This document shows, piece by piece, positions 1 through 10,898 of a stretch of 64,000 nucleotides of DNA (position 1 is its first letter; every line of letters begins with the position of its first letter). A program made the position numbers and the translations under genes. Source of the stretch: Gonocerus acuteangulatus (Eukaryota; Arthropoda; Insecta; Hemiptera; Coreidae); assembly GCA_946811695.1 (NCBI GenBank), contig OX328126.1, positions 83,914,036-83,978,035 of the forward strand, in the 5' to 3' direction. Under the pieces are notes generated by a model. It saw only the letters and a list, made by a program, of their open reading frames with translations. It was not told the DNA's origin and did no database searches.

Positions 1-188
1 CAGCATCAGGCGATGGTCCTAGTACCTCATTTAACCATCCTAAACAGCATATGAGAGGTGGGGGAATCATAGTCTGGCCGCCAGTCACAGCATCAGGCGA
101 TGGTCCTAGTACCTCATTTAACCATCCTAAACAGCATATGAGAGGTGGGGGAATCATAGTCTGGCCGCCAGTCACAGCATCAGGCGAT
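1..188. repeat. 87-bp minisatellite at window edge
   Basis: Two full copies of an 87-bp unit (starts at 1 and 88) and 14 bases of a third (from 175), nearly identical. The unit begins CAGCATCAGGCGATGG and ends GGCCGCCAGTCA. The array probably continues to the left of the window, so its true length is unknown. No reading frame or known motif recognised. Confidence 0.95.
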
Positions 189-231
189 TTTCTCTTAGAA
201 AACAGTATTTGGACGAATTAATAGTCAGCTG

Positions 232-863
232 TTTTTAATACTTATTTGAGAAAAAGTCTAGGCCTGGATGAAATCTGTGTTCCCAGATGGAAAATATTAT
301 TTTTTGCAAGATAAAGCAAAGAGCTCCCGTTCATACTTCTAGAGTGACAAAACAAGGGTTGTCCGAAATGGGTCTTCAAGTGTTAGAGTGGTCAGGACGA
401 TCTTCTGACCTTAATCCTATCGAAAATTATTAGCAATCATTATATGCAGAAGTTTACAAGAAGGGAGCCTACCAAAACGATGAATAATTATGGCAGGCTA
501 TTTTAAAAGGAGCTGACAATATTAAAATCAAAAAGCCAGAATAATTGAAAAATATGTGCTCCTCAATGAACAGAAGAGTCTTAAATTATATTAAAGTAAA
601 TGGTAATGCCATTGATTACTAGTATTTTAAATATTTTTTTTTATGTTTTTGAATTAATTTTTAATTGTACAATTAAATTTGGCCAACTTTTAACACAATA
701 AATCTTAGAAAAATTATTATAAAGCTTATACTTGTAATAAAATCATTTCAAAAGGAATTTTTGTTTTTAGTTTTAGGAACCTAAATTATCCTAATGCCTT
801 TCCCTTGGAATAATAGAGGTACAACCCGGATAATAGGCGTACAATAAAATTTGGCCAGGGGTG
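232..863 (+). pseudogene. Tc1/mariner-like transposase remnant and right terminus
   Basis: Decayed C-terminal half of a Tc1-type DDE transposase. One frame reads FLQDKAKSS near 290-330, which matches the region of the second catalytic aspartate. Another frame at 382-426 reads LEWSGRSSDLNPIEN, the family hallmark around the third acidic residue. Frameshifts and stops (for example directly after IEN) make it dead. Downstream, 835-863 reads as a terminal repeat ending GGCCAGGGGTG before a TA at 864-865, the expected target dinucleotide. I could not find a left terminus: the minisatellite at 1-188 abuts a 5'-truncated element. An inner copy of the ATTTGGCCAA motif lies near 675. Confidence 0.75.
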
Positions 864-865
864 TA

Positions 866-1210
866 TGTTTGCGTTTCCATGACTGGAAATGTTTTCAAGT
901 TCTAATTCCTTGAATTTCCATCCCGTTCTGAAAGCTATTCCGTGTAGAGTTTTCCAACTATCTGTTTACATCTTGCTTCCTGAAGGCCGTTCTGTTTGTT
1001 TTCCACGAGTAAGTCGCGGTGTTCGATTCATGGGGAAAACTTAAACCATTGTTAGTTCAATCAGCGTAGGCGGCTTTATTTCCCAAGTTGATCCTGGATA
1101 GATAAGGTTATCTATCACTAGAAGTTCCAAGTCATATTATGCAACCGAACAGTTTGCAGTATTATATACAACATTTTTTCAATAATATCTATAATATTTC
1201 TATCTATAAT
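866..1210. other. No recognisable feature
   Basis: AT-rich sequence between the Tc1 remnant and the foldback at 1211. No open frame, repeat partner or terminal motif seen. Confidence 0.5.
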
Positions 1211-1398
1211 GTTTTCAATGTGCTAAAAACGAATCTTATATCCGTTTTTAAATAAAAAAAATGTTTTACATACTCGACTCTGTAGAAGTCATTATTATTC
1301 CCTAATATTCCATAAACCTACATTTAAAAAGTTATCGATTATGAAACAATTTTTGATTTAAAAACGGATGTCAGATTCGTTTTTAGCACATTGAAAAC
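1211..1398. repeat. Foldback (42-bp inverted arms)
   Basis: Arms 1211-1252 and 1357-1398 are near-perfect inverted copies beginning GTTTTCAATGTGCTAAAAAC, separated by about 104 bp of AT-rich DNA. This is MITE-like architecture. I see no convincing target duplication, so the superfamily is unassigned. Confidence 0.8.
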
Positions 1399-1667
1399 AC
1401 CCTAAATTCAAATTTTGGGAATATTACAAAAAAAAAAAAAATGTATTTTAAATTTTGCTAAGGGGGGACCCTTAAGATTTTGTTAAAGATTCAAGAATCC
1501 GGCCATATTTCAAAGAAAATTTACTTGATCCAAACCAAACTTGGAGAGTCAATAAAAGCCATAACGTGACATATTTCCGTCCAATCGGGGTGTTTCTACG
1601 TGTTCTGGAATTGACGTTATATGCAAAAAAGTTTACATTCTATTTTTATTTTGAAAGCCATTTTTCG

Positions 1668-2252
1668 CAAGTACCTTTTGAGATAATACAATAGTCATTT
1701 ATATGACTAGAAAAAGGAGTCTTTCTCCTTTCGAAAGATTTCAATGATGTAAAAATCGGATTATCTCAAGGGGAGATATTGAATTTCAAAGCGTTACATT
1801 ACCTTTTCGCTTACAAATGTTTAGTCTCTTCCAGACTAGGAAAAATCATTATTTTTTGTTTTCAATGATATTCAGTATATTAGTGTTTCTTGGGGTGCTA
1901 ATTTTAAATCTGCTATTATTTTCGGTGTAAAAAAATGTATAATACTAGTTTACCTGAAAACGAAAGCATATTTTTGAATATATTTGAGGAAATATAAATT
2001 ATTTTTTAACGATTATATTTTTCTTTTAATCTACTCTATAAAAAAAATGAATTGGTGAAAGAATCATGTCGATATCATTTTCTAAACTCTATATAAAAAA
2101 TAAAGCACTTTAAAGCTATTTTATTTCATTTCTCGGCTCCTAAGGCGCATTCGAGGGAACACTCGGACACGTATCGACTATTTTTCGATGTAGAATCACC
2201 AGAAAAAAATTGGTCCAAATCGGTGACCCCATCGCTGTATACTCCCCTAGTA
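1668..2252 (-). repeat. Interspersed repeat, copy 1 of a pair
   Basis: About 585 bp matching, in inverted orientation, 32379-32966. Shared landmarks include TCTCGGCTCCTAAGGCGCAT, the motif GATTCTTTCACCAATTCA on the opposite strand and TCTCCCCTTGAGATAAT. The copies differ by scattered substitutions and small indels, as expected of dispersed copies rather than a recent duplication. A 75-aa minus-strand frame across 2126-2353 extends outside the repeat and is not conserved in the partner, so I do not call it coding. Confidence 0.8.
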
Positions 2253-3461
2253 AGTGATGGAAATTCAAGAGTGCTAAATCCTGTATTCAAAACGCAAATA
2301 GGCGACTGGAGATTATGTTCCGTTATTCGTGAATTCGTGCTGTTTATGTTCATTTTTAGAATTTATTTATTTATAAGTGATTCGAAAATACTGCGATTTC
2401 ACTCCTTCAAGGTGGTACCTGTTAGAGAACTGCACGAGTAAGTATGGCATCGCGTAATCACGAGTACGTATACTCATGGGACGAGTAATTCGATTACTTT
2501 ATGTATACTCGTACTCATTACGAACACCGGCATCCCATCGTTTCGCATCGGCATCGCCGAGTAAAATAATATTTGGCATCAGCATCGCCGAGTACAGTAG
2601 GGTTTGGCATCGGCATCGTCGAGTATTGAAGGTTTAGCATCGGCATCGCCGTGAATAACTATGTTTGATACAGGTTCGCATCGCCATGTGTAATGAAGAG
2701 CAAATCATTCTGATGTTCAATATTGATAATTGGCGATGGAATTGCGAAACGACAAATTTGCTTATTCTGAAGATATTAGACAAATTCAAAACAAAGTCCA
2801 CTTTATTCCTTACAATGAACGAAACTAGAGTGACTTAACAATTGTAACGTAAACAAAAACAATGTAAGACAATGTAAAGTTAGGTAATATAAGAAATAAA
2901 CCTTTTTTTAAGGTGAAAAAGAAAAAAAAACATAAATAAAGGCAGAAATAACCTTTAATCCTGTCCTGCCGAATCTAAAAACACGTTCATGGTAACTTTT
3001 TTTTTTATTTTGTCACTCACATTGACGCGCGGTTTTTTCTGTTTCTAATATCAGCGTTTCCAGATGTAGAGTTTTCGAGCTCTACTCTAATCCACATATA
3101 TGTGGAAACGCTGTTGTTTTAAAAACATATTATGTTTCCTTAAAATAGATGGACTAGCACCGTATATAAAATATGTTCACATTTACCACACATTACAAAT
3201 GGTAGCACGTCTTACGCACCATCACAGTCAATTACGATTTTTTTTTTAAACAGGACCATACATAACTTAACCACATACTTCTTTTGAGGTGTACATACCA
3301 CTCTTATTTCTGTCCTTAAGTTCCATATTTGTAACGAAAAAACAAATATGGAACTTAAGGACAAAAATAAGCGATTAAGTTCGTGCTACTGCTGAACACT
3401 GCTGATTACAATAACTCGACGCTCTTTAATCCGCATCCCTTTATTTAACCGCCCAATTAAC

Positions 3462-5136
3462 TTTAGCGCGGTTCCTCCCTCCCTCCATAGGAAACCCGCT
3501 TATAAGGTTGATCTCATGACAAAATCCGGAAGTACCCACACGAAAATTTCATGTTTCAGATCCCGTAGAGCAAGAATATAACGGTGGTTCAAATTTGTAT
3601 ATATATATATATATATATATTTTTTTTCAGATTGTCGACTAATGTGAAAGGTCAAGTTAGTAAGCCAGCAGAATCCGTCCACCGCAAGTTGCTTTTTGGA
3701 GTGAAATTTGCGTGCAAAAAAATTGTAACGCGAACATTTTGGATACTCATGCAAGCATATGGTTTATTAACGTAGAAATACGAATAAAACCATTTTTAAA
3801 GCGATATCTGTAACCGTTTTCGAGGACAATGAAACACCCAATTTTCCAAACTAATTTTCAGTTTGGGTATTCAAAAAGGATTAATTTAGTTGAAACTTGT
3901 TCCAGGCGTTTGTTATTCCTATAATTTATGATAGCTTAATTTTGGTTCCGTTTGGTGTTAAGGAAGTACTAGAAACAAAATATTTCATTAATAGGCATGA
4001 AAAGCTTTTGGTTCTTCGTATATTTTCTAAAACGGTACGAAATCGTGGTAAGTGGAACTTAATCATTCAAAAGCTTACTAAGTTCTCTACAAAAAAGCTT
4101 CTGATGTAATTTTTGATGAGGTAATTTAAATCGGAAATGAACGGATTTGAAAATTCGCAATTGTTAGCTTGGTCTTCTGAGCGGGCTTTTTTTTCTTTTT
4201 TTTTAATCTGTTTACGTAACCTTTTAACTGGTTGTTTCTTATTTTAATTTCATTTAACATTAAAACTACGTTTAGAAGGTGAGGGAAGTCGCCATGATAC
4301 TGTCAGTTTCCTGTTGTGGCGCCTTAAATCTCTTTTCTCTTCGAGATTTTATTTTATACTAGCTGTTACCCGGCGTGCCATGCTACACCTACTTTCTGCA
4401 TATAGAAAATCCTAAATAAATTAGAAACCAAATAAGTATTATTAAAATCTAATAACACAAATCTATAACTGTTTCGAACCCGTGACCTCCCAACTGTGAG
4501 TCCTAGACGACTTTGACCTAACCTATAACACCCCCCATATCAATACATACATGTATGCCAAGTTTGGTAAAAATAGGTCTAACGGTGTGGATTTGTATAA
4601 AGAACAAACATACAGACCGATAGATGGTAGCCGTTTTGACCTAGCCTATGGCAATTTTCCTATTAAGATCTACCTGTGTTCCAACTTAAGTCAAAATCGG
4701 TCGAACGGTGTGGATTTTTATAGGAAACAAACATACAGACATATAGCTGGTAGAGATTTATGACCTTGCCTATGAAACTCTCCAGATTAGGATCTATCTG
4801 TGTACTGAGTTTAGTCAAAATCGGACGAACGGTGTGGATTTGTATAAGGGACAAACATACAGACAGACAACTGGTAGATTTTTTTGACCTTCCCTAGGAG
4901 ATTTCTCGTATCAAGAACTACCATTATTCCAAGTTTGGTAAAAATCGGTCAAACGGTGTGGATTTGTATAAGGAACAAACAAACAGACAGAAAAACATAC
5001 AGACACGTGATTTTTATATATATAGATTTATCAAGAAACATCAAACCCCACCAATAACTGCCACTATTCCTTTACTAATAGCACTAGAGATATAAACGGA
5101 ACCGCGCTAAGATGAAGCAGTTCCTGCGAATCGGAC
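3462..5136 (-). mobile_element. HINE-like family A, copy 1 (nested in hAT)
   Basis: Same family as 11642-12900 and 22688-24058, on the minus strand. The 5' end at 5136 reads GTCCGATTCGCAGGAACTGC on the minus strand, followed by the subterminal motif AGCGCGGTTCC (complement at 5089-5099). Its 3' end at 3465-3475 carries the same 11 bases on the plus strand as half of a hairpin, so the two ends are inverted subterminal repeats. A TA microsatellite (3596-3621) sits near the 3' end. The body is interrupted by the repeat at 4358-5027. Lies wholly inside the hAT element. Confidence 0.75.
4358..5027 (+). repeat. GCTGTTACCC-type interspersed repeat, copy 1
   Basis: Begins ACTAGCTGTTACCCGGCG and ends GTGATTTTTATATATATAGAT. 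The interior holds four imperfect tandem units of about 125 bp, each containing CAAGTTTGGTAAAAATCGG-like and GGTGTGGATTTGTATAAGG segments followed by ACAAACATACAGACAG. Other copies are at 10231-10864 and 55082-55747. The same 5' end seeds the satellite at 28385-30442. The transposition mechanism is not evident from the sequence. It interrupts the HINE-like element 3462-5136. Confidence 0.85.
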
Positions 5137-5529
5137 GTTTGTAGCTTATCTTCTCTCCTTTATCGACATGTCGAGAAGTCGACAGTTATTTACGATGCCT
5201 ACGATGCAGTACTCACGAGTATTACTCGTCATCGTAATGAAAAGTAATCGGCGATGCCAATTCGAGACGATGCCGAGTATGTACTCGCATCGTCCAGTTT
5301 ATACTCGGCGATGCCAAGTCCAAACGATGCCGAGTATGTACTCGCATCGTCCATTTTATACTCGTTGATTATTTATCCGATTACTTTTTACGTATCCGTG
5401 CAGTTCTCTAGTACCTGTATGGCCCAATGAACCGGTATTTAGAAGAATGTTTGATTCAATTATTTGCAGAGGTTTGAAAATGTCTGTTATATGCCTGGAA
5501 GCCACTGGTTATTCAGGAGATGTCTTCAA

Positions 5530-5850
5530 ATGCGAGTGTATAGTTTAGGGTCCTGCAAGTAAGAAAGTATTGTGTTTATGTACTGGCTGCTGTCCCTCAA
5601 CAATTCCTACATGTCATGTGGGATATTTAGGTTTTGTCGTCTTCTGCATTCCGTAAGCAGGTATTTTACAGTAAAGTCTGTATTACGTATATCACAAATT
5701 GGTTTGTCAAGTCCTGTCATGAGGTATTCGTGTGTTAGTCTTGTGTGGCCAATTCGCAGTCCAGCTAGTACAACTTTTTCTTGTCTGTTGTCACATAACA
5801 ACAGACATTGTAATTTATTTTCGATTAGTCGAGTCCAGCTGTCATGTCAA
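5530..5850 (-). pseudogene. Non-LTR retrotransposon C-terminus, copy 1
   Basis: The minus strand encodes a degraded C-terminal tail of a non-LTR retrotransposon polyprotein, downstream of RNase H. Readable parts: LIENKLQ, then NRQEKVVLAGLRIGHTRLTH, EYLMTG, and TVKYLLTECRRRQ. It then reads into ELLRDSSQYINTILSYLQ after an in-frame stop. It aligns segment by segment with 53545-53787 and with the right-edge element (LCRLRIGHSLLTHSYLMTG). The second cysteine of the C-x2-C zinc motif has become arginine (PICDIRNT), and stops are present, so it is dead. It lies in a segment duplicated at 6004-6386. Confidence 0.8.
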
Positions 5851-6386
5851 AAATTTAAAATATTTTGGTAAATAATATTTTGATTGCATTGGTCAAATCC
5901 TCGTATGTGATTGATAGGCGGAGCTATGGCTGTGTTGTGGCAAGTTTTGCATGTAAGTGCATTTTTAGAATTTTCAAATCATTATATAATCAATCACATA
6001 CGAGGATATTTAGGTTTTGTCGTCTTCTGCATTCCGTAAGCAGGTATTTTACAGTAAAGTCTGTATTACGTATATCACAAATTGGTTTGTCAAGTCCTGT
6101 CATGAGGTATTCGCGTGTTAGTCTTGTGTGGCCAATTCGCAGTCCAGCTAGTACAACTTTTTCTTGTCTGTTGTCACATAACAACAGACATTGTAATTTA
6201 TTTTCGATTAGTCGAGTCCAGCTGTCATGTCAAAAATTTAAAATATTTTGGTAAATAATATTTTGATTGCATTGGTCAAATCCTCGTATGTGATTGATAG
6301 GCCGAGCTATGGCTGTGTTGTGGCAAGTTTTGCATGTAAGTGCATTTTTAGAATTTTCAAATCATTATATAATCAATCACATACGA
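5621..6386. repeat. 383-bp tandem duplication
   Basis: Two copies (5621-6003 and 6004-6386), almost identical. Each contains the antisense non-LTR C-terminal fragment, AT-rich DNA and an 80-bp spacer around CTATGGCTGTGTTGTGGCAA. The unit ends with inverted material that forms the hairpin listed at 6240-6433. Very low divergence indicates a recent duplication. Confidence 0.9.
5990..6233 (-). pseudogene. Non-LTR retrotransposon C-terminus, copy 2
   Basis: Duplicate of the antisense fragment in the preceding 383-bp unit. The minus strand again reads NRQEKVVLAGLRIGHTRLT followed by REYLMTGLDKPICDIRNT and TVKYLLTECRRRQ. It shares the same damaged zinc motif, so the damage predates the duplication. 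A single visible amino-acid difference (H to R before EYLMT) separates the copies. Confidence 0.8.
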
Positions 6387-6433
6387 GGATTTGACCAATG
6401 CAATCAAAATATTATTTACCAAAATATTTTATA
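6240..6433. repeat. Hairpin with 59-bp perfect arms
   Basis: Left arm about 6240-6299, right arm about 6373-6433, reverse complements over roughly 59 bp including TTTGATTGCATTGGTCAAAT. The spacer is about 75 bp. It sits at the end of the second 383-bp duplicate; the right arm has no counterpart after the first. A foldback of this quality is either recent or maintained. Confidence 0.85.
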
Positions 6434-6635
6434 TATTCGTCTTAAAGGAAACGATTTGAACAGTTCTTTAACCCATTCCACCTGAAGGAGAAGGGGGTGG
6501 GTTAGTCCGGAATATCTGGACCCATGTTACTTATTTGTCGGCCATACGTATTGTCGTATTTTGAATATTTTTGGAATTTCCAAATTTTCGCGCCAACCGA
6601 CTTCTCAAAGGGCCCTAAAATGTAAAAAATCTCTG

Positions 6636-6706
6636 TTACTGGGGGGACTCGAACCCTCAACTCCCTTGTTAGAATACAGAGCGTTAGCCACTAGACCAAC
6701 AGGATA
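6636..6706 (-). other. tRNA-like sequence, probably a SINE head
   Basis: On the minus strand there is a box-A-like TGGTCTAGTGGCTAACG and a box-B-like GGGTTCGAGTCCC at the right spacing for a tRNA-type pol III promoter. The acceptor stem pairs at only about five of seven positions and the anticodon stem does not fold cleanly. It resembles the head of the tRNA-SINE at 40779-40992 (TAGTCTAGTGGCTAGCG, GGGTTCGATTCCC). A true tRNA gene is unlikely. Confidence 0.45.
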
Positions 6707-6709
6707 ATT

Positions 6710-7842
6710 AAAAGGAACGGCGTATTTAAAATATAATAAAACGGGCTTATGTTGTTTACTCAAGAACCAAATTGAAGGATATTAGATTTTATTGCATTTT
6801 TTTAATATAGGGACCCCTCCCCCCAAAAAAGACACTAGTGAACAAGTGAAGTGTTAGCAATGGCTTTCTCTTCCTTCATGTGCGTCAATGTCTGTGCCTC
6901 ACCGATCTCTCTTCGACTCCAGCCACTGGTCGGAACAGAAGGGAGCTTAGGTAAGCCTTTTTAACGTCATCTGAGCGTCTTTCTCACGCTAATCGAGAAT
7001 TAAGGGCATTGAACCCCATAATATTGTATTATATAGCATATTACTAGATGTATTTATTACAGAATGTAATAACCAATAATGATAATGAATAGGTAATGTG
7101 AAAAAAAGAGAAAAACAAATCTTTAGATAACTAAATTCTACAAAACTCTAGTAATGGCCTTCCTCTTCCTTATTTAAATTTTAATTTATTATTCATAGGT
7201 ATCTAAAAATTGTTGAACCTTTGATTTTATTCAAGGTGTTTTATGTCAACATAAATGAATAAACAACTATTGTATATAAATATTACATGTACTATTTTAA
7301 TATTTATTACATTAATGAATAGTCAGCCTTAATGAGACTAGAAAAGGTTGGTAACCTGAGAATATACAACACCAATAATATATGTTTGTTTAATGGACGT
7401 TTCTATCAAAATAACAAATAAACTGAAAATTAAAATGGGTTCCATTTTTACCTGCAACACCAAATATTACGCCTGTTTATGAATCCAAGTATTTATTTAT
7501 AACCATACAGGCTATAAATATCTGCCGAAATCTCAGGCATGAATGGTTTATCAATTATCAGTGAACCATTAAAGAATATAATCAATTATCGATTAATAAA
7601 GGCTATTTCTGAGCTGGTTACAGGTGGTGGGATTTTTCATTTTTACCTTGGGCTTAATATATTTGATAGAATTTTTGATCTTTGAGGTTTTAAAGTTCAC
7701 GGAGTAATGAAGATATGAGAAAAAAAACGAGCACAAAAAATTAAAAATAAAATAGCAACCAAAGTATTAAAAATGTGTAAAAAAAACTCTTTACCTTATT
7801 TGGGGACGTTTTATTTTTTATATTATTAAATGACCAGATTAT
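6710..7842. other. AT-rich, no recognisable gene
   Basis: Largely A/T-rich single-copy-looking DNA. No frame with coding character, no terminal repeats and no repeat partner elsewhere in the window were found. Confidence 0.4.
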
Positions 7843-7941
7843 ACATATATTATTCGAGGAGAATCAAATCATTCATTAAGGGTGTTTTGGAGGATAGAAG
7901 ACTAGGATCTGGGCAGCTGTAGGAAATTCCAGCTGCTAGAA

Positions 7942-7993
<52 letters not shown>

Positions 7994-8023
7994 TATAAAT
8001 ATATATATATTTATATATATATA

Positions 8024-8083
<60 letters not shown>

Positions 8084-8168
8084 TTCTAGCAGTTGGAATT
8101 TCCTACAGCTGCCCAGATCCTCGTCTGTCGAATGATTTGATTCTCCTCGAATAATATATAATCTGATC

Positions 8169-8224
<56 letters not shown>

Positions 8225-8256
8225 TATAAATATATATATATTTATATATATATATA

Positions 8257-8310
<54 letters not shown>

Positions 8311-8395
8311 TTCTAGCAGTTGGAATTTCCTACAGCTGCCCAGATCCTCGTCTGTCGAATGATTTGATTCTCCTCGAATAATATATAATCTGATC

Positions 8396-8445
<50 letters not shown>
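7843..8445. repeat. TA-rich compound satellite
   Basis: Long (TA)n tracts alternate with a block of about 90 bp starting AGTTTCTAGCAGTTGGAATT and ending TCTCCTCGAATAATATATAA. The block occurs in plus orientation at 8081 and 8308 (period 227 bp) and in inverted orientation near 7850-7948. The TA tracts are about 40-55 bp each. The two direct copies are essentially identical. Apparent peptides rich in Ile-Tyr here are translations of the microsatellite. Confidence 0.9.
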
Positions 8446-8448
<3 letters not shown>

Positions 8449-8474
8449 GAATATGAAAGGAATACAGGAGATAC

Positions 8475-8605
8475 GTTATTAATGACTAACAGTTTGAATT
8501 TGAGGAGCCTCGGCTTAGTCAGAGGGTTTAATTAGTACAGAGTAAATTATCTTCTTGTGTGTATTTTGTGTTTAATATTCCAGGATGACTTTAAAAGGAA
8601 TAAAG
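8475..8605 (+). repeat. 130-bp dispersed repeat, copy 1
   Basis: Direct-orientation partner of 11323-11455, sharing GTTATTAATGACTAACAG, TTTGAGGAGCC.CGGCTTAGTC and GGGTTTAATTAGT. About 85-90% alike by eye. Family not recognised. Confidence 0.8.
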
Positions 8606-8647
8606 GAGAGTATATGTATCAACTGTCGAAGATATTAGATCTTACCT

Positions 8648-8743
8648 TTTTTTTTTTTTTTTTTTTTTTTTTCTTTCTTTTTTTTTTTTTTTACAATGAA
8701 CCGACATCTGCGGCGTTAGCGCCGACGTCCATGGTGCAGAGGG
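8648..8743 (-). repeat. SINE 3' tail fragment with poly(A)
   Basis: On the minus strand the sequence reads GCACCATGGACGTCGGCGCT..., the same 3' tail as in the SINEs at 40779-40992 and 60713-60917, then runs into a poly(A) tract (poly(T) with two interruptions at 8648-8693). The tRNA head is missing, as in a 5'-truncated insertion. Confidence 0.7.
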
Positions 8744-8744
8744 A

Positions 8745-10230
8745 AATACATATTATAAATTATAATTTTACTAATTCAATAATAGAAGAGGACAATCCAA
8801 GTAAAAATACTTTAAGCTTGGAATAGTAGAGGAGACACAAACCGAAACTAGTATCCTTGATACGGGGACTCTCCAATAATAATAATATGTTATTCGCCGA
8901 GAGGTAATTCCCCAGACAATTTAAGAACCGAGGGAAAGGATGGATAAGAAAATTGCTAGGGAGTTGTTTGTAGTTGGAAGGAAATTGTCTCAACCCAATT
9001 TGCGGTTATCTTGATAGACTTTAACATACTTGTGTACAGTAATATTCTACATTATTTCCTGGCATTATTTTGGCGGGGAATATTGATATTAAATTTTAAT
9101 ATATTTTGAAAATTGATATTTTTGCCTGTGTTGTTAAATTTTTTTTTTTATTATATGCATTTAATTAAGTAATTGCTATTTTTATAAATACTGATAGCCA
9201 CATTCGTGACAAAGTGGGTCCGAATGGCAAAAAATGGGAAAATATTTGATTTCTCTATAACGGATAGACTTACTAACTTGGGGCTAGTCTCAAAGTTGAA
9301 AATTGAAAATATGGAGAAAATTAAAGAAATAATGAGGAAATTAAAGCCTATTGGCAAGATAATAATTTCTGAGATTATCGGAATATGTTTTACTCATCAA
9401 AACAAGTTGCAACAAGTATTTTGAGTGTATACTTAAATTATTACAGCGTGATTTTTTTGAAGGAATACGTCGAAGTTTCCACAACCCTAGAAGCAATCAC
9501 ACGGTATTTAATTTTATTAAAGCTAATGACTAGACAACGTTAGCAAACTAGAACGGACTCGAATTAAAAGCTTTTTGACGTGGGGACATGTATTATCTGA
9601 GCACTAGATAGTGCAAGAAGAAAAAGCGTACTCTAATCCTTTCCTATCTTTTTTGCGTTGTTATGATCGGATAGGCAGATAAATTTTGTTCTAATCTGTA
9701 CTTTAACACATAGATTGAATAGCGATATTATCAAATTTCGAAGGAAGCCGGAAATTTTAGCATAAGTTAGAAAAAGAACGTTACAAAAAAGTGTTACAAA
9801 AGAGTTTCACAAAAAAGTTTCCGCTGGCGTTCGCGCTGGCGGGGTGGCCATGTACTGAAAACAAGACAATGCTATACAGTTCATTTCATAGGTTTGTCGA
9901 GTGGAACTAAAGCATATTTATGTTCCTGAATTTGAGCAGAAGGCTTTAAACGATATATTTTTTTTTTTTTTAGCTGTACTCAATGCTTGTTTAATGTTCG
10001 TGACTAATAGCGTTGTAAAGCGCTCTAATTTTTTGTTTTTCCAGTTTCTACAACCGGGTTAAAGAATCGTAGTTAGTAAGGAAAGGTGTTGCGTCGAAAA
10101 TAGCGCTTTTCTTTGAGATTTCGTTCGAGAAGGTGTTTACATCTTTAAGGAAGATCATAACAAAATAATTGATGATTGATTTCTGCGATGGAACACCGGT
10201 TCTATAATTTCTCGCAGGTTTTATAACAAA
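8745..10230. other. No recognisable feature
   Basis: AT-rich DNA with small frames on both strands (for example 9206-9424 plus, 10048-10251 minus) that show no domain. The minus frame stops exactly at the start of the repeat at 10231, so I do not treat it as a gene. A short GC-rich patch lies near 9825-9850. Confidence 0.4.
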
Positions 10231-10864
10231 CCAGCTGTTACCCAGTGTCATGCTAGACCTACTTTCTGCCTATGACTCTCCCCGTATCAAGATCTACCTG
10301 TATACCCAGTTACGTCAAAATTGGTCAAACGGTGTGAATTTGTTTATATCTGTCTAGTGCTGTTTCGTAAAACAGCCAACAGAGGACAGCACCACAGCAG
10401 TTCATATAACAGCCGACAGAGGCCAGCACCAGAGCCTGCGAGTAGATAGATCTTATCAAAGAAAGGCCAGCGCTCCTAAGTTAGACAGTGACTGTTGATA
10501 TAAAATTGAAATAAACTGCATTAGATGATTATACAATGATGTAAAGTCACCAATGAGTTCGAGTTATTCTAATTATCAAGAACACCAACAAATAAATTTG
10601 AGACGCTGTTCAAAATGGCTGTCGATTCAAAATGGCCGTCATAATCTGAATGGTTCAGTGTAGCCAATTTTCTTGAACAAAACTTTTGACCTTTTGACTA
10701 AATTTTGAAATTTGACTATTTTGACCTAGCCTAGGAGATTTCCCGTATCAAGACCTACCTGTGTGCCAAGTTTGGTCTACATCGATCAAACGGTGTAGAT
10801 TTGTATAAGGAAAAAACAGACAAACGGACAAACAGACAGACTGTGATTTTTATATATATAGATT
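10231..10864 (+). repeat. GCTGTTACCC-type repeat, copy 2
   Basis: Starts CAGCTGTTACCCAGTG and ends GTGATTTTTATATATATAGAT. Compared with copy 1 it carries an extra internal segment (about 10340-10700, with AGCCGACAGAGGCCAGCACC and CTGCGAGTAGATAG) that is also found downstream of the satellite at 30500-30770. Copies 2 and 3 therefore form a subfamily. Confidence 0.85.
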
Positions 10865-10898
10865 GATGTCTACATCAATCTATATATATAAAAATCAC
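10843..10898. repeat. Perfect 26-bp inverted ends (tail-to-tail)
   Basis: The last 26 bases of copy 2 (10843-10868) are followed after four bases by their exact reverse complement (10873-10898). This looks like a tail-to-tail junction with a truncated second element, or terminal template switching during insertion. Confidence 0.85.

Larger units (their letters stand above)
2423..5410. mobile_element. hAT-like element (2,988 bp), 8-bp target duplication
   Basis: The element starts TAGAGAACTGCACG and ends with its exact inverse complement (14-bp terminal inverted repeats). It is flanked by identical 8-bp direct repeats GTACCTGT at 2415-2422 and 5411-5418, the target size typical of hAT. Both subterminal regions (about 2450-2690 and 5190-5370) are packed with copies of GGCATCGCCGAGTA on either strand, as expected for transposase-binding subterminal repeats. 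No transposase frame is visible, so this is non-autonomous. Its bulk is nested DNA: a HINE-like element at 3462-5136, itself carrying a repeat at 4358-5027. A small palindromic stretch around 3050-3110 lies in the remaining interior. Confidence 0.85.

Noticed and set aside
7850..8221. 123-aa minus-strand frame rich in Ile and Tyr
   Set aside because: It is the translation of (TA)n microsatellite; the same applies to 12590-12778, 34782-35120, 40259-40459 and 40520-40759.
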